A DNA stretch of 64,000 bases, from assembly GCF_050613185.1 (NCBI RefSeq), contig NZ_CP192511.1:2232001-2296000 (forward strand). The letters are read 5' to 3'. Source of the DNA: Chelonobacter sp050613185. Lineage in GTDB: Bacteria; Pseudomonadota; Gammaproteobacteria; Enterobacterales; Pasteurellaceae. How positions within the stretch are numbered: the stretch's first letter is position 1; the number at the start of each line of letters is the position of its first letter. The translations under genes were made by a program, and so were the position numbers. A model generated the notes under the pieces. That model did no database searches. It was not told the origin of the DNA and worked only from the letters and a program-made list of their open reading frames with translations. This document shows, piece after piece, positions 9,275-18,827 of this stretch.

Positions 9275-9649
9275 TTACGTTTTTTGGGAAAAAGTGCGGT
9301 ATTGTAAAAGGAAATGTTCAAAATCTTCTAAGCCGCAAAAGGCGAGGCTTTCCTGATCATAATAACTGAAGCCCTCTTCCATTTCCTCCGTATTATCAAA
9401 GGCTAAATTATTGGCTTGAACCATCACTTCTTCGCCGTCGAGCGAAAGGGTGAATTCGTGGCCGATCAGCCGGAGTTCCGCCTGCGGGTTGCGATTTTGT
9501 TTGGCTTGTTCGATCAACGCGAAGACTGCCGCGAGCTTTTGCGTGTCGCCGTAAATCTCGCTGTTAATCCAATTGGAGAGCGCTTCATGCTCCATACTGC
9601 AACGGGCAATCGGTTTGCCTGAATAATCGAAAGAGAATTGAAAATCCAT
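9275..9649 (-). CDS. yacL: YacL family protein (UPF0231)
   Basis: This 124-aa acidic cytoplasmic protein begins MDFQFSFDYSGKPIARCSMEHEALSNW, the conserved N-terminus of the UPF0231/YacL family found in Enterobacteria and Pasteurellaceae. The function is unknown. It stands alone on the minus strand, divergent from oadG. An uptake signal sits at its 3' end (around 9292), possibly in the terminator region. Confidence 0.85.
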   Translation of the reverse strand: MDFQFSFDYSGKPIARCSMEHEALSNWINSEIYGDTQKLAAVFALIEQAKQNRNPQAELRLIGHEFTLSLDGEEVMVQANNLAFDNTEEMEEGFSYYDQESLAFCGLEDFEHFLLQYRTFSQKT

Positions 9650-9820
9650 ACTGCGATTCCTTATAAACGAAAAAACGATTGCATTTTAGCAGGGCTTGCG
9701 GTAAATAAAAATACTAGGTTTTATTTGTTCGATTTGATCTATCACAACATTTTATCTGCTAAATCTCAGTATGCTATATTGCAGATTATTTTGAATTCAC
9801 CGATCTTGAGGTCCGAAAAT

Positions 9821-10081
9821 ATGACAGCAACAGAATTATTGGGCGAAGGTATCAATCTAATGCTCTCCGGCATGGGCTTTGTCCTGCTATTTCTTTTGAT
9901 CCTTATTTTTTCCATTCGCTTAATGTCGAATACGGTAAATCGTTTCTTCCCTGAGATTATCAAACCTGTTGCCGCTAAACCCAGTGCGGTTGTTCCCAAT
10001 GCGGCGAGTGAAATTGATGTCCTGCGTCCGGTTATTGTCGCCGCGATTGCGCACCACCGCCGTCAACAACAGAACAATTAA
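9821..10081 (+). CDS. oadG: Oxaloacetate decarboxylase gamma subunit
   Basis: The small gamma subunit assembles the sodium-pumping oxaloacetate decarboxylase. The ATG at 9821, with GAGG 9-12 bases upstream, gives 86 aa starting MTATELLGEGINLMLSGMGF. It has one transmembrane helix (about residues 14-36, GMGFVLLFLLILIFSIRLM) and a hydrophilic tail with a histidine-containing end (AIAHHRRQQQ), as expected for OadG zinc binding. Codons upstream of 9821 in this frame are not family-like. The gene is 24 bases ahead of oadA in an evident oadGAB operon. Confidence 0.92.
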   Translation: MTATELLGEGINLMLSGMGFVLLFLLILIFSIRLMSNTVNRFFPEIIKPVAAKPSAVVPNAASEIDVLRPVIVAAIAHHRRQQQNN

Positions 10082-10105
10082 TGCTTATTTTAATGGAGTT
10101 TTATC

Positions 10106-11902
10106 ATGACAAAATCAGTTCGTCCGATTGCTATTACTGATGTGGTGTTGCGTGATGCTCACCAATCCCTGTTTGCCACCCGTTTACGTTTAGATGATAT
10201 GTTGCCGATTGCGTCCGAATTGGATCAAATCGGTTATTGGTCATTGGAAGCATGGGGAGGCGCGACCTTTGACTCGTGTATCCGTTATCTGGGCGAAGAT
10301 CCGTGGGTGCGTTTGCGTGAGCTGAAAAAAGCGATTCCGAATACGCCATTACAAATGTTATTGCGCGGGCAAAATTTGCTGGGTTATCGTCATTATGCCG
10401 ATGATGTGGTCGAGCGTTTTGTCGAAAGAGCGGTCAGTAATGGCATGGACGTGTTCCGGGTATTCGATGCGATGAACGATCCGCGCAATATGCGTTGTGC
10501 GTTGCAAGCGGTGCGTAAGCATGGCGGTCATGCACAAGGTACATTGAGCTATACCACCAGCCCGGTGCATACGTTGGAAACCTGGTTGGAGGTGACGGAG
10601 CAATTGATGGAGATCGGCGTCGATTCGGTGGTGATCAAAGATATGTCCGGTATTTTAACGCCAATGGCAGCTTATGAACTGGTGAGTGAAATCAAAAAAC
10701 GTTACGACGTGCGCCTGCATTTGCACTGTCACGCCACCACCGGGATGGCGGAAATGGCACTGTTAAAAGCAATTGAGGCGGGCGTTGACGGTGTCGATAC
10801 CGCGATCTCCTCCATGAGCGGCACATACGGGCACCCGGCAACCGAAGCATTGGTGGCGACGTTGCAGGGCAGCGAATATGACAGCGGCTTGGATATTCAC
10901 AAATTGGAAAAAATCGCGGCGTATTTCCGCGAGGTACGTAAAAAATATCAAGCCTTTGAGGGGCAATTAAAAGGTTCTGACAGTCGGATTTTAGTGGCGC
11001 AAGTACCGGGCGGCATGTTGACCAATTTGGAAAGCCAATTGAAACAACAAAATGCCTCGCAAAAATTGGATGAGGTGTTGGCGGAAATCCCGCGGGTGCG
11101 TAAAGATCTGGGCTATATTCCGTTGGTGACCCCAACCTCGCAAATCGTCGGTACTCAGGCGGTGATCAACGTATTGATGGGGGAGCGTTATAAAACCATT
11201 GCCAAAGAAACCGCAGGGATTTTGAAAGGCGAATATGGCCGCACCCCGGCGCCGGTCGATACCGCACTTCAAGCCAAAGTATTAAACGGCGGAACGGCGA
11301 TTACCGACCGTCCGGCGGATCATCTACCGCCCGAAATGGAGAAATTAACCGGTGAAGTGAAGCAACTGGCCGCCGAAAAAGGCATTAAATTGGCAGAGAA
11401 TGCAATTGATGATGTCTTAATTGTGGCGTTATTCCCGCAAGTCGGTTTGAAATTCCTTGAAAACCGCGGTAATCCAAGTGCCTTTGAACCGGCGCCGACC
11501 GGTGTGACAGCGTCACGAGAAAAAGCGGAAAGCAAACCGGTTAAAGTCAGTTCCGGGCCGGCGGTTTATACCGTGGAATTAGAGGGCAAAGCTTTTGTGG
11601 TGAAAGTGAGCGAAGGCGGGGAAGTCGGGGAAATTACTTCGACCGCGCCGCAAACGGTAACATCGGCGGCGGCACCGGCACAAACCGGCGGTGTGGAAGT
11701 GACCGCGCCGATGGCGGGTAACATCTGGAAAGTGGTTGTCAGCGAAGGGCAACAAGTGGCAAAAGACGAGGTGTTATTAGTATTGGAAGCGATGAAAATG
11801 GAAACGGAAATCCGTGCCGCTCAAGCCGGTAAAGTACAAGGAATCGCGGTGAAAGCCGGAGATGTCGTTGCCGTCGGTGATCGCTTAATGAATTTAGCCT
11901 AG
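10106..11902 (+). CDS. oadA: Oxaloacetate decarboxylase alpha subunit (biotin carboxyltransferase)
   Basis: OadA transfers the carboxyl group of oxaloacetate to biotin in the Na+-translocating decarboxylase. The protein is 598 aa. It has an N-terminal HMGL-like TIM barrel (about 6-270) with DVVLRDAHQSLFATR and the metal-binding HCHATTG at residues 207-213, a central conserved carboxylase domain (about 290-470), an Ala/Pro-rich linker, and a C-terminal biotinyl domain with EAMKME, in which Lys564 is biotinylated. It lies between oadG and oadB. The enzyme couples fermentation of citrate or malate-derived oxaloacetate to a sodium gradient. Confidence 0.96.
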   Translation: MTKSVRPIAITDVVLRDAHQSLFATRLRLDDMLPIASELDQIGYWSLEAWGGATFDSCIRYLGEDPWVRLRELKKAIPNTPLQMLLRGQNLLGYRHYADDVVERFVERAVSNGMDVFRVFDAMNDPRNMRCALQAVRKHGGHAQGTLSYTTSPVHTLETWLEVTEQLMEIGVDSVVIKDMSGILTPMAAYELVSEIKKRYDVRLHLHCHATTGMAEMALLKAIEAGVDGVDTAISSMSGTYGHPATEALVATLQGSEYDSGLDIHKLEKIAAYFREVRKKYQAFEGQLKGSDSRILVAQVPGGMLTNLESQLKQQNASQKLDEVLAEIPRVRKDLGYIPLVTPTSQIVGTQAVINVLMGERYKTIAKETAGILKGEYGRTPAPVDTALQAKVLNGGTAITDRPADHLPPEMEKLTGEVKQLAAEKGIKLAENAIDDVLIVALFPQVGLKFLENRGNPSAFEPAPTGVTASREKAESKPVKVSSGPAVYTVELEGKAFVVKVSEGGEVGEITSTAPQTVTSAAAPAQTGGVEVTAPMAGNIWKVVVSEGQQVAKDEVLLVLEAMKMETEIRAAQAGKVQGIAVKAGDVVAVGDRLMNLA

Positions 11903-11915
11903 AGAGCCGAATGTT

Positions 11916-13217
11916 ATGGAAAGTATTTATACTCTTGTAGGCGGGATGGGCTTTATGCACCTTGAACCGGGGCAGGCAATTATGATCGCCGTCAGTTTAT
12001 TGTTGCTGTGGCTGGCGATTGCTCGCAAATTTGAACCGCTGTTGCTGTTGCCGATCGGGTTTGGCGGGTTACTTGCCAATATTCCCGAAGCAGGCATGGC
12101 AATGAGCGCATTGGATAATTTGTTACATAGCGGTACGGCGGAGCAACTGACCTTTGTTGCCGCGAAGCTCAATAGCACAACGGATATTGCTTCGATCAAG
12201 GCGGCATTAAATACCGCACTTCCGTCAATCGTGAGCCAGTTGGAAAGCTATGCGACGGATATGGGCTACAGCACCGGAATTTTGGCGCTGTTCTACAAAG
12301 TTGCGATCGGTTATGGCGTCGCACCGTTGGTGATTTTTATGGGGGTTGGTGCTATGACGGATTTCGGTCCGCTGCTGGCGAACCCTAAAACCCTATTGTT
12401 GGGCGCGGCGGCGCAGTTCGGTATCTTTGCCACGGTGTTGGGCGCATTATTGCTGAATTGGTTAGGCTTAATCGAATTTACCTTACCGCAAGCGGCTTCA
12501 ATCGGTATTATCGGCGGTGCTGATGGTCCGACCGCGATTTACTTATCCAGCAAATTGGCGCCTGAGCTATTGGGGGCGATTGCGGTTGCAGCGTATTCCT
12601 ATATGGCATTGGTACCGTTAATCCAACCGCCGATTATGAAAGCGCTGACCAGTGAAAGTGAACGCAAAATCCGCATGGTGCAATTGCGTAATGTCAGTAA
12701 ACGGGAAAAAATTCTGTTCCCGATCGTATTATTGTTGCTGGTCGCATTATTATTGCCGGACGCAGCGCCGTTATTGGGGATGTTCTGCTTCGGCAATTTA
12801 ATGCGGGTGAGCGGCGTGGTTGATCGCTTGAGCGACACCACGCAAAATGCGCTGATTAACATCGTCACCATTATCTTAGGCTTGTCCGTCGGGGCAAAAT
12901 TGGTTGCAGATAAATTTTTGCAGCCGCAAACATTGGGGATTTTATTATTGGGCGTGATTGCATTTGCTATCGGCACGGCAAGCGGCGTATTAATGGCGAA
13001 ATTATTAAACCGTTTTGCCAAAGACCAGATCAATCCGTTGATCGGTGCGGCGGGGGTTTCAGCGGTACCGATGGCGGCAAGGGTTGCCAATAAAGTCGGT
13101 TTGGAAGCCGATTCGCAAAATTTCCTGTTAATGCACGCGATGGGGCCGAATGTCGCCGGCGTTATCGGCTCGGCAATTGCCGCCGGGGTGATGTTGAAAT
13201 ATATTGCGGCGATGTGA
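11916..13217 (+). CDS. oadB: Oxaloacetate decarboxylase beta subunit (Na+ pump)
   Basis: OadB is the inner-membrane subunit that decarboxylates carboxybiotin and pumps sodium. The product is 433 aa and very hydrophobic (about nine helices). It carries the family signatures GVGAMTDFGPLLANP, IGIIGGADGPTAIYL (containing the functional aspartate of helix IV) and GAAGVSAVPMAARVAN. It starts 14 bases after oadA and ends the oadGAB operon, followed by a strong bidirectional terminator. Confidence 0.96.
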   Translation: MESIYTLVGGMGFMHLEPGQAIMIAVSLLLLWLAIARKFEPLLLLPIGFGGLLANIPEAGMAMSALDNLLHSGTAEQLTFVAAKLNSTTDIASIKAALNTALPSIVSQLESYATDMGYSTGILALFYKVAIGYGVAPLVIFMGVGAMTDFGPLLANPKTLLLGAAAQFGIFATVLGALLLNWLGLIEFTLPQAASIGIIGGADGPTAIYLSSKLAPELLGAIAVAAYSYMALVPLIQPPIMKALTSESERKIRMVQLRNVSKREKILFPIVLLLLVALLLPDAAPLLGMFCFGNLMRVSGVVDRLSDTTQNALINIVTIILGLSVGAKLVADKFLQPQTLGILLLGVIAFAIGTASGVLMAKLLNRFAKDQINPLIGAAGVSAVPMAARVANKVGLEADSQNFLLMHAMGPNVAGVIGSAIAAGVMLKYIAAM

Positions 13218-13236
13218 TGGTTTATGAATAGCGAAC

Positions 13237-13263
13237 AAAAAGGCAGCCAATCGGCTGCCTTTA
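13237..13263. terminator. Bidirectional intrinsic terminator between oadB and erpA
   Basis: The stem AAAGGCAGCC (13239-13248) pairs perfectly with GGCTGCCTTT (13253-13262) around a four-base loop. A-runs and T-runs on the two sides let it terminate both the oadGAB operon and the convergent erpA gene. Confidence 0.85.
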
Positions 13264-13278
13264 TTGATATTAAAATAA

Positions 13279-13620
13279 TCAGATACTAAATGACGATCCG
13301 CAACCGCAAGTGGTGCTGGCATTCGGGTTATTCACGATAAAACGCGAGCCTTCCAACCCTTCGGTGTAATCTACCGTGCCGCCGATTAAATATTGCAAAC
13401 TCATCGGGTCAACCACCAAAGCAACGCCGTTTTTTTCGATGGTTAAATCACCGTCATTGACTTTCTCATCAAAAGTGAAGCCGTATTGAAAGCCGCTACA
13501 ACCGCCGCCGGTGATATAGACGCGTAATTTTAAATTCGAATTATCTTCGTCGGCGACGAGATTTTTTACTTTGTTCGCAGCGGCGTCGGTAAAAATTAAT
13601 GGAATTGCTACATCTGTCAT
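13279..13620 (-). CDS. erpA: Iron-sulfur cluster insertion protein ErpA
   Basis: ErpA is an A-type carrier that delivers Fe-S clusters to targets such as the isoprenoid enzymes IspG/IspH. I choose the ATG at 13620 (MTDVAIPLIFTDAAANKVKN), giving 113 aa, because it matches the family N-terminus; a longer in-frame reading to 13764 adds 48 residues unlike the family. The three cluster cysteines are present: Cys41 in TGGGCSGFQY, and Cys105 and Cys107 in TTCGCGSSF. The gene is convergent with oadB and divergent from map. Confidence 0.95.
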   Translation of the reverse strand: MTDVAIPLIFTDAAANKVKNLVADEDNSNLKLRVYITGGGCSGFQYGFTFDEKVNDGDLTIEKNGVALVVDPMSLQYLIGGTVDYTEGLEGSRFIVNNPNASTTCGCGSSFSI

Positions 13621-13797
13621 AAGGACTCCCACTGATGTGCGATAAAAATATTCGGCTATTATTATACAAGCGGAATTTCTGTTCAAGCGGTATTTCGGTG
13701 CAAAGTGCGGTAGCGGAGAGCATACTGTTTTATCTGGCGGGCTGAAAATGCTATACTTTGCCACGAGTTAAAATAAGCGTACATTAAAAGGTAACCC

Positions 13798-14601
13798 ATG
13801 AATATTCCTATCCGCAATGATGTTGAATTAGAAAAACTGCGTGTAGCCTGCAAATTGGCACAAGAAGTGCTGGTGATGATCGAGCCGTATGTTAAGGCGG
13901 GCGTGAGCACCGGCGAGTTGGATCGCATTTGCCATGAATATATGGCGAATGAACAGAACGTGGTGCCGGCGTGTCTGAATTACCACGGTTTCCCTAACGC
14001 AACCTGCATTTCGGTGAATGAAGTGGTTTGCCACGGTATTCCGAGTACCGATAAAATTTTGAAAAACGGCGATATCGTGAATATTGACGTTACCGTGATC
14101 AAAGACGGATTTTTCGGCGATAATTCAAAAATGTTCTTGGTCGGCGAACCCTCGATTCAAGCCAAACGCCTGTGCGAAGTGACGTTGGAGTCATTGTATA
14201 TCGGCTTACGTACCGTGAAAGCGGGGATTCGGCTGAATCAGATTGGAAAGACCATTCAGCAATACGTCGAAAGCAAAGGCTGTACGGTGGTGCGCGAATA
14301 TTGCGGACACGGCATTGGCGATCAATTCCATTGTGATCCGCAAGTGTTGCATTATTATGCCGATGACGGCGGTGTCATTTTGCAGCCGGGCATGGTGTTC
14401 ACGATTGAACCGATGGTGAACGCCGGACGACGCGAAGTGCGGTTGATGAAAGACGGTTGGACGGTGAAAACCAAAGATCGTAGCCCGTCGGCACAGTATG
14501 AACACCAGATTGTGGTGACCGAAACCGGCTGCGAAGTGATGACGATTCGTGATGAGGAGATCGCCGAAGGGCGGATCTCGCGTATTATGGTTAATCGATA
14601 A
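13798..14601 (+). CDS. map: Methionine aminopeptidase, type I
   Basis: Map removes the initiator methionine from nascent proteins. The 267-aa protein is collinear with the E. coli enzyme. The five metal ligands are at identical positions: Asp97 (NID), Asp108 (FGD), His171 (GHGIG), Glu204 (FTIEP) and Glu235 (YEHQ). The start ATG is preceded by AAAGGTAAC. It is followed at 14614-14664 by a palindromic REP-like unit. Confidence 0.97.
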   Translation: MNIPIRNDVELEKLRVACKLAQEVLVMIEPYVKAGVSTGELDRICHEYMANEQNVVPACLNYHGFPNATCISVNEVVCHGIPSTDKILKNGDIVNIDVTVIKDGFFGDNSKMFLVGEPSIQAKRLCEVTLESLYIGLRTVKAGIRLNQIGKTIQQYVESKGCTVVREYCGHGIGDQFHCDPQVLHYYADDGGVILQPGMVFTIEPMVNAGRREVRLMKDGWTVKTKDRSPSAQYEHQIVVTETGCEVMTIRDEEIAEGRISRIMVNR

Positions 14602-14613
14602 ATAACCTCATTT

Positions 14614-14664
14614 TTCCCTCCTCCGCCCTTCGGAATCTCCCTCCGCTCGCGGGGGAGGGAAATA
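14614..14664. repeat. REP-like CCTCCG palindromic unit
   Basis: A short sequence after map has two stacked hairpins: CTCCGCCCTTCGGA, then a CTCCCTCCGC/GCGGGGGAGGG arm pair ending GGGAAATAA. It is clearly the same family as the centre and right part of the element at 6047-6293 (there CTCCGTCCTTCGGA followed by CTCCCTCCG and CGGAGGGAGGGAAAT). It may also act as a 3' stem-loop for map mRNA. Confidence 0.65.
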
Positions 14665-14709
14665 ACCCGCTTAGTTTGTTGTGATAACCGCTAATCCCTT
14701 GGGCTTATT

Positions 14710-17301
14710 ATGAAACCAAATCCCCCGTTCTTAACTCCTTCTGATGTCAAAAATCAGCTACAACAACTCAAAGAGCAAGAATTGGCGCAATTCAGCCAAC
14801 GCGATGTACATGAATTGATTGCCGCGCGCAGCCGTTTTTACGATCAACTGCTATGCCGTTTGTGGCGGCAATTTGGGTTGGATCAACAGCCGTTGGCACT
14901 GGTGGCGGTCGGCGGCTATGGACGGGAAGAAATGTTTCCGCTGTCGGATTTGGATATTTTAATTCTCAGTGAAACCGCACTTTCGGCAGCACAAGAACAA
15001 CAAATTGCCGCTTTGATTCAATTTTTATGGGATTGCCGTTTTGAGGTCGGACATAGCGTGCGGACCCTTGCGCAATGCGTTGCCGAGGGGAAAAGCGATC
15101 TCACGATTGCCACCAATTTGCTGGAGTCGCGTTTTCTGTTCGGGCAAACCGCACTTTTTGCACAACTGCAAAGTGCGGTCAAAGCCGCCGATTTTTGGAC
15201 GACAGAAGCGTTTTTCCACGGCAAAATGCAAGAAAAGGCGGCGCGTTATCAGCGTTATCACAACACCGGTTATAACCTTGAGCCGGATATTAAATACAGC
15301 CCCGGCGGACTGCGCGATTTACATCTGCTGTATTGGATTGCGTTGCGTCATGTGGGCGCGAAAAATTTGCAGGATATTCTTGATTCCGGTTTTATCTACC
15401 CGGAAGAACACCGGATTTTAAATGCGGCACAACATTTTTTATTCAAATTGCGTTTTGCTTTGCATTTGGTGATTAAACGCTACGACAACCGTTTGTTATT
15501 TGATCGCCAGCTGAAAGTCAGCGAAATGTTGGGCTATCAAGGGCAGGGTAGTCAGGCGAATCATGCAGTTGAAGCGATGATGAAACAGTTTTTCCGCACC
15601 GCCCATGATATTCGTGAATTGAGTGAAATTTTATTGCAGCATTATCAAGAACATTTCGTCAATCGTTGTGATGATTGCGTGGCGCAGCCGCTGGATGAAA
15701 ATTTTGAATTAAAAAATCATGCCATTCGGTTATCTCGCCCCGACTGCTTTTTTCTACGGCCGGATACGATGTTAGACCTGTTTTTTCATTTGACGGAACA
15801 GCCGCAAGCCATGATTCACTCTACCACCTTGCGCCGTTTGCGTTTGGCTTTAATGCAAAAAACACAGTATTTGAGCGATAATCCGTTAGCGCGGCAAAAA
15901 TTTATCCGTTTATTGACGCAGCCGAATGCGATCAGCCGTGCGCTTGTGCCAATGCACCAACACGGCGTACTGAATGCCTATTTGGAAGAATGGAATAATA
16001 TCAGCGGCTTAATGCAGTTTGATCTGTTTCATGCCTATACGGTGGACGAACACACCATTCGTGTGTTGTTAAAGCTGGAAAGCTTTTTGGATGCACGCAA
16101 TGCGGAGCTACATCCGTTGTGCGTGGCGCTGTTTCCGCAACTGGACAGCCGCAATTTAATCTATGTGACCGCACTTTTTCATGATATTGCCAAAGGGCGC
16201 GGCGGCGATCATGCCGAATTGGGCGCGATTGATGTGTATGATTTTGCCAAAAAACACGGTTTTAGCGAGGACGATTCTGAAATGATGGCATGGTTGGTGC
16301 TACATCATTTGAAAATGTCGGTCACGGCGCAACGGCGCGATATTTATGATCCGCAAGTGGTGCTGGAATTTGCCAACAGCGTCAAAACCGCGGCACGACT
16401 GGATTATCTCACCTGTTTAACCGTGGCGGACATCAGCGCCACCAACAGCACGTTATGGAATAGTTGGAAACGCTCGTTGATTAAAACCTTGTATCAATTC
16501 ACTCGACAACAATTGGAACAAGGCACGGATTCTCTGCTCGATGTCAGCGATCAAGTGCTACGGAACCGTTTGCGGGCGCTGAGCTTATTGCAGCCGTTGT
16601 TACAGGGCGAAAGTCTGAAATTGCGTGCGGTGAATGATTTCTGGCAGCGCTGCCCGCAGGATTATTTTTTGCGCAATAACCCGGAACAGTTGGCATGGCA
16701 CGCTGAATTGGTTTGTCGCTCGGATCAAGAGATTGTCGTTAAATCCAGCAACCGTTTTTCACAAGGCGGCACCGAACTGTTTGTATATTGCCCCGATCAA
16801 CCGCACTTGTTTAATAAAGTGGTGCGGGCGATTGAAGCCAAAAACCTGTCGATTCACGACGCACAGATTCTAACCAGCAACGACGGTTATGCGCTGGATT
16901 CATTTATTATCACGGAAACCAACGGCGTATTGGCAAAATTTGATCGCCGCCGCAGCATTGAGAAAAGTGTGCTTAATGCGCTGAAAAGCGAGTATAAACC
17001 GGCGGCTAACCGCAAGGTTAATAATAAATTGCAGCACTTCCATGTGCCGACCGAAGTGCGGTTTCTGGATACGGAAAAGCGCGGGCAAACCGAATTGGAA
17101 ATTTTTGTGTTGGATAAACCGGGCTTGTTGGCGCTGATCAGTAATGTCTTTAGTCAACAGGGCTTAAACCTGCTCAATGCTAAGATTACCACCACAGGCG
17201 AACGCGCCGAGGATTTTTTTATTTTATCGAATCGTGATAATCAAGCCTTGACCGAAAATGAGCGTCGGCAGTTGCAACAGGCATTGCTGACCGCACTTTA
17301 G
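14710..17301 (+). CDS. glnD: Bifunctional [protein-PII] uridylyltransferase / uridylyl-removing enzyme
   Basis: GlnD senses glutamine and modifies or demodifies the PII protein. The 863-aa product has a nucleotidyltransferase domain with GGYGREEMFPLSDLDILIL (residues 68-86; catalytic Asp80 and Asp82), an HD hydrolase domain with His491-Asp492 (FHDIAKGRGGDHAELGA), and two C-terminal ACT domains (about 680-760 and 785-860; ELEIFVLDKPGLLALISNVF). Length and order match the full family. It has its own short upstream region after the map repeat and converges on cls. Confidence 0.96.
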   Translation: MKPNPPFLTPSDVKNQLQQLKEQELAQFSQRDVHELIAARSRFYDQLLCRLWRQFGLDQQPLALVAVGGYGREEMFPLSDLDILILSETALSAAQEQQIAALIQFLWDCRFEVGHSVRTLAQCVAEGKSDLTIATNLLESRFLFGQTALFAQLQSAVKAADFWTTEAFFHGKMQEKAARYQRYHNTGYNLEPDIKYSPGGLRDLHLLYWIALRHVGAKNLQDILDSGFIYPEEHRILNAAQHFLFKLRFALHLVIKRYDNRLLFDRQLKVSEMLGYQGQGSQANHAVEAMMKQFFRTAHDIRELSEILLQHYQEHFVNRCDDCVAQPLDENFELKNHAIRLSRPDCFFLRPDTMLDLFFHLTEQPQAMIHSTTLRRLRLALMQKTQYLSDNPLARQKFIRLLTQPNAISRALVPMHQHGVLNAYLEEWNNISGLMQFDLFHAYTVDEHTIRVLLKLESFLDARNAELHPLCVALFPQLDSRNLIYVTALFHDIAKGRGGDHAELGAIDVYDFAKKHGFSEDDSEMMAWLVLHHLKMSVTAQRRDIYDPQVVLEFANSVKTAARLDYLTCLTVADISATNSTLWNSWKRSLIKTLYQFTRQQLEQGTDSLLDVSDQVLRNRLRALSLLQPLLQGESLKLRAVNDFWQRCPQDYFLRNNPEQLAWHAELVCRSDQEIVVKSSNRFSQGGTELFVYCPDQPHLFNKVVRAIEAKNLSIHDAQILTSNDGYALDSFIITETNGVLAKFDRRRSIEKSVLNALKSEYKPAANRKVNNKLQHFHVPTEVRFLDTEKRGQTELEIFVLDKPGLLALISNVFSQQGLNLLNAKITTTGERAEDFFILSNRDNQALTENERRQLQQALLTAL

Positions 17302-17314
17302 CTTAAAGTAGACG

Positions 17315-18775
17315 TTACAGCAGTGGACTGAACAAAAAGAACACACGCTCGAAGAAGCGTTTGTAAATCGGACGTTTAGACCATTCCGCCATATCCATCA
17401 GATCGGATTGAACTAAATAGCCCTGCTGTAAGGCCTCCACTTCTTGTCCGAAACCGAGATCGTCCACAATCATGGTGACTTCGAAATTCAGCATAAAACT
17501 GCGTTCGTCCATATTGACCGTGCCGACCAAGGCTAAACGGGAATCAATCAGAATGCTTTTGGTGTGCAGCAAACCGCACTTGAAGCGGAAAATCTTCACG
17601 CCGGCTTCCAGCAGCTCGTCAAAAAAGGTGCGGCTTGCCCATTCGACCAAGAACGAATCGTTTTTTTGCGGCAGAATCAATTGCACTTCAACACCGCGAA
17701 TTGCCGCCGTTGCAAGGGCAGAGGCAATGGTTGCGCTGGGAACGAAATACGGTGAAGTAATGGTGATACTACGCCGTGCACTGCTGATTGCTAAGAGCAG
17801 GGATTGGATCATCATATCTTCCGGAAAACCGGGGCCGGACGGCAAAATTTGCACGCCGTGCGAATCATCCGGTTTATGTTGCAAAATCGGGCATTGCGGC
17901 AACAACGACACATCTTCCTCGGTTTCCATTTGCCAACCCCAATTGTGCACCCCTTGCAAAATCAGCGACACCGGGCCTTCAATCCGTACCATAATATCGA
18001 TCCATTGTCCGACGTGGGCATTTTGTTTGAAATAACGCGGATCGACCATATTCATGCTGCCGGTGTAGGCGATTTGCTCATCGATCACTACAATTTTGCG
18101 GTGCTGACGCAGGTCAATACGGCGAAAGAACATCCGAAACAGGTTGGCATGCAGCGCTTCTTCAATCCGAATGCCGCTTTCACGCATATAACGGATATTT
18201 TTACTGCCGAGAAATTTTTTACTGCCGACCGAATCGAGCAGAATCTGCACTTTCACCCCGCGTTTTGCGGCTTGAATCAGTGCCGTCATCACATCATTGA
18301 CCAGTCCGCCGTCAGCCCAAATATAGAACGTCATATACACGCTATGCTGCGCCTGCCCAATATCGTGAATCATCGCTTTAATAATGTTTTGCGGCGTATC
18401 CAGAATATGCAATTCGTTGCCTAACACGCAAGGAATGCCGACCCGGTGGCGACTAAGGGAAAAGAGCGGTTTAAAGCGCAGGTTTTGATTGCTCAGTGTC
18501 AAATTGGAGCATTGGTCAAAACTGCCGAACCAATTTTTATATAAGGGTGCAAGCTTTTTAAATGACTCGGCGCGGCGGCGACCAAGTTTGATTTCGCCCA
18601 GCAGCAAATAGGCGATAATCCCAAACAGCGGGATGATATAAATCACCAACAACCAAGCCAGCGTGATCGACACCGCTTGTTTTTTGAAGGCGAGGCGGGC
18701 GGTAATCCCGACGCTGAAAATCCAGATTAACGGTGGCAACAGGTAGCCGAAAATTTGCGAAAGTTCGATATTCAT
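17315..18775 (-). CDS. cls: Cardiolipin synthase (phospholipase D family)
   Basis: The 486-aa membrane-associated enzyme condenses phosphatidylglycerol to cardiolipin. Two N-terminal transmembrane helices (about 8-27 and 35-58) precede two PLD domains with HKD motifs: HRKIVVIDE (His225, Lys227, Asp232) and HTKSILIDS (His404, Lys406, Asp411). The C-terminal FSPLL ending is typical of the ClsA type. It is divergent from the pseudouridine synthase gene. Fifteen bases separate its stop from the glnD stop. Confidence 0.94.
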   Translation of the reverse strand: MNIELSQIFGYLLPPLIWIFSVGITARLAFKKQAVSITLAWLLVIYIIPLFGIIAYLLLGEIKLGRRRAESFKKLAPLYKNWFGSFDQCSNLTLSNQNLRFKPLFSLSRHRVGIPCVLGNELHILDTPQNIIKAMIHDIGQAQHSVYMTFYIWADGGLVNDVMTALIQAAKRGVKVQILLDSVGSKKFLGSKNIRYMRESGIRIEEALHANLFRMFFRRIDLRQHRKIVVIDEQIAYTGSMNMVDPRYFKQNAHVGQWIDIMVRIEGPVSLILQGVHNWGWQMETEEDVSLLPQCPILQHKPDDSHGVQILPSGPGFPEDMMIQSLLLAISSARRSITITSPYFVPSATIASALATAAIRGVEVQLILPQKNDSFLVEWASRTFFDELLEAGVKIFRFKCGLLHTKSILIDSRLALVGTVNMDERSFMLNFEVTMIVDDLGFGQEVEALQQGYLVQSDLMDMAEWSKRPIYKRFFERVFFLFSPLL

Positions 18776-18827
18776 ACTATGCTTGTCATCCTGTTAAGTT
18801 CGTTTATTCAATAATTGATTTGGTAAA

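Noticed and set aside
10692..11135. 147-codon frame antisense to oadA
   Set aside because: It is a shadow of a well-identified gene in a GC-richer region; there is no ribosome site.
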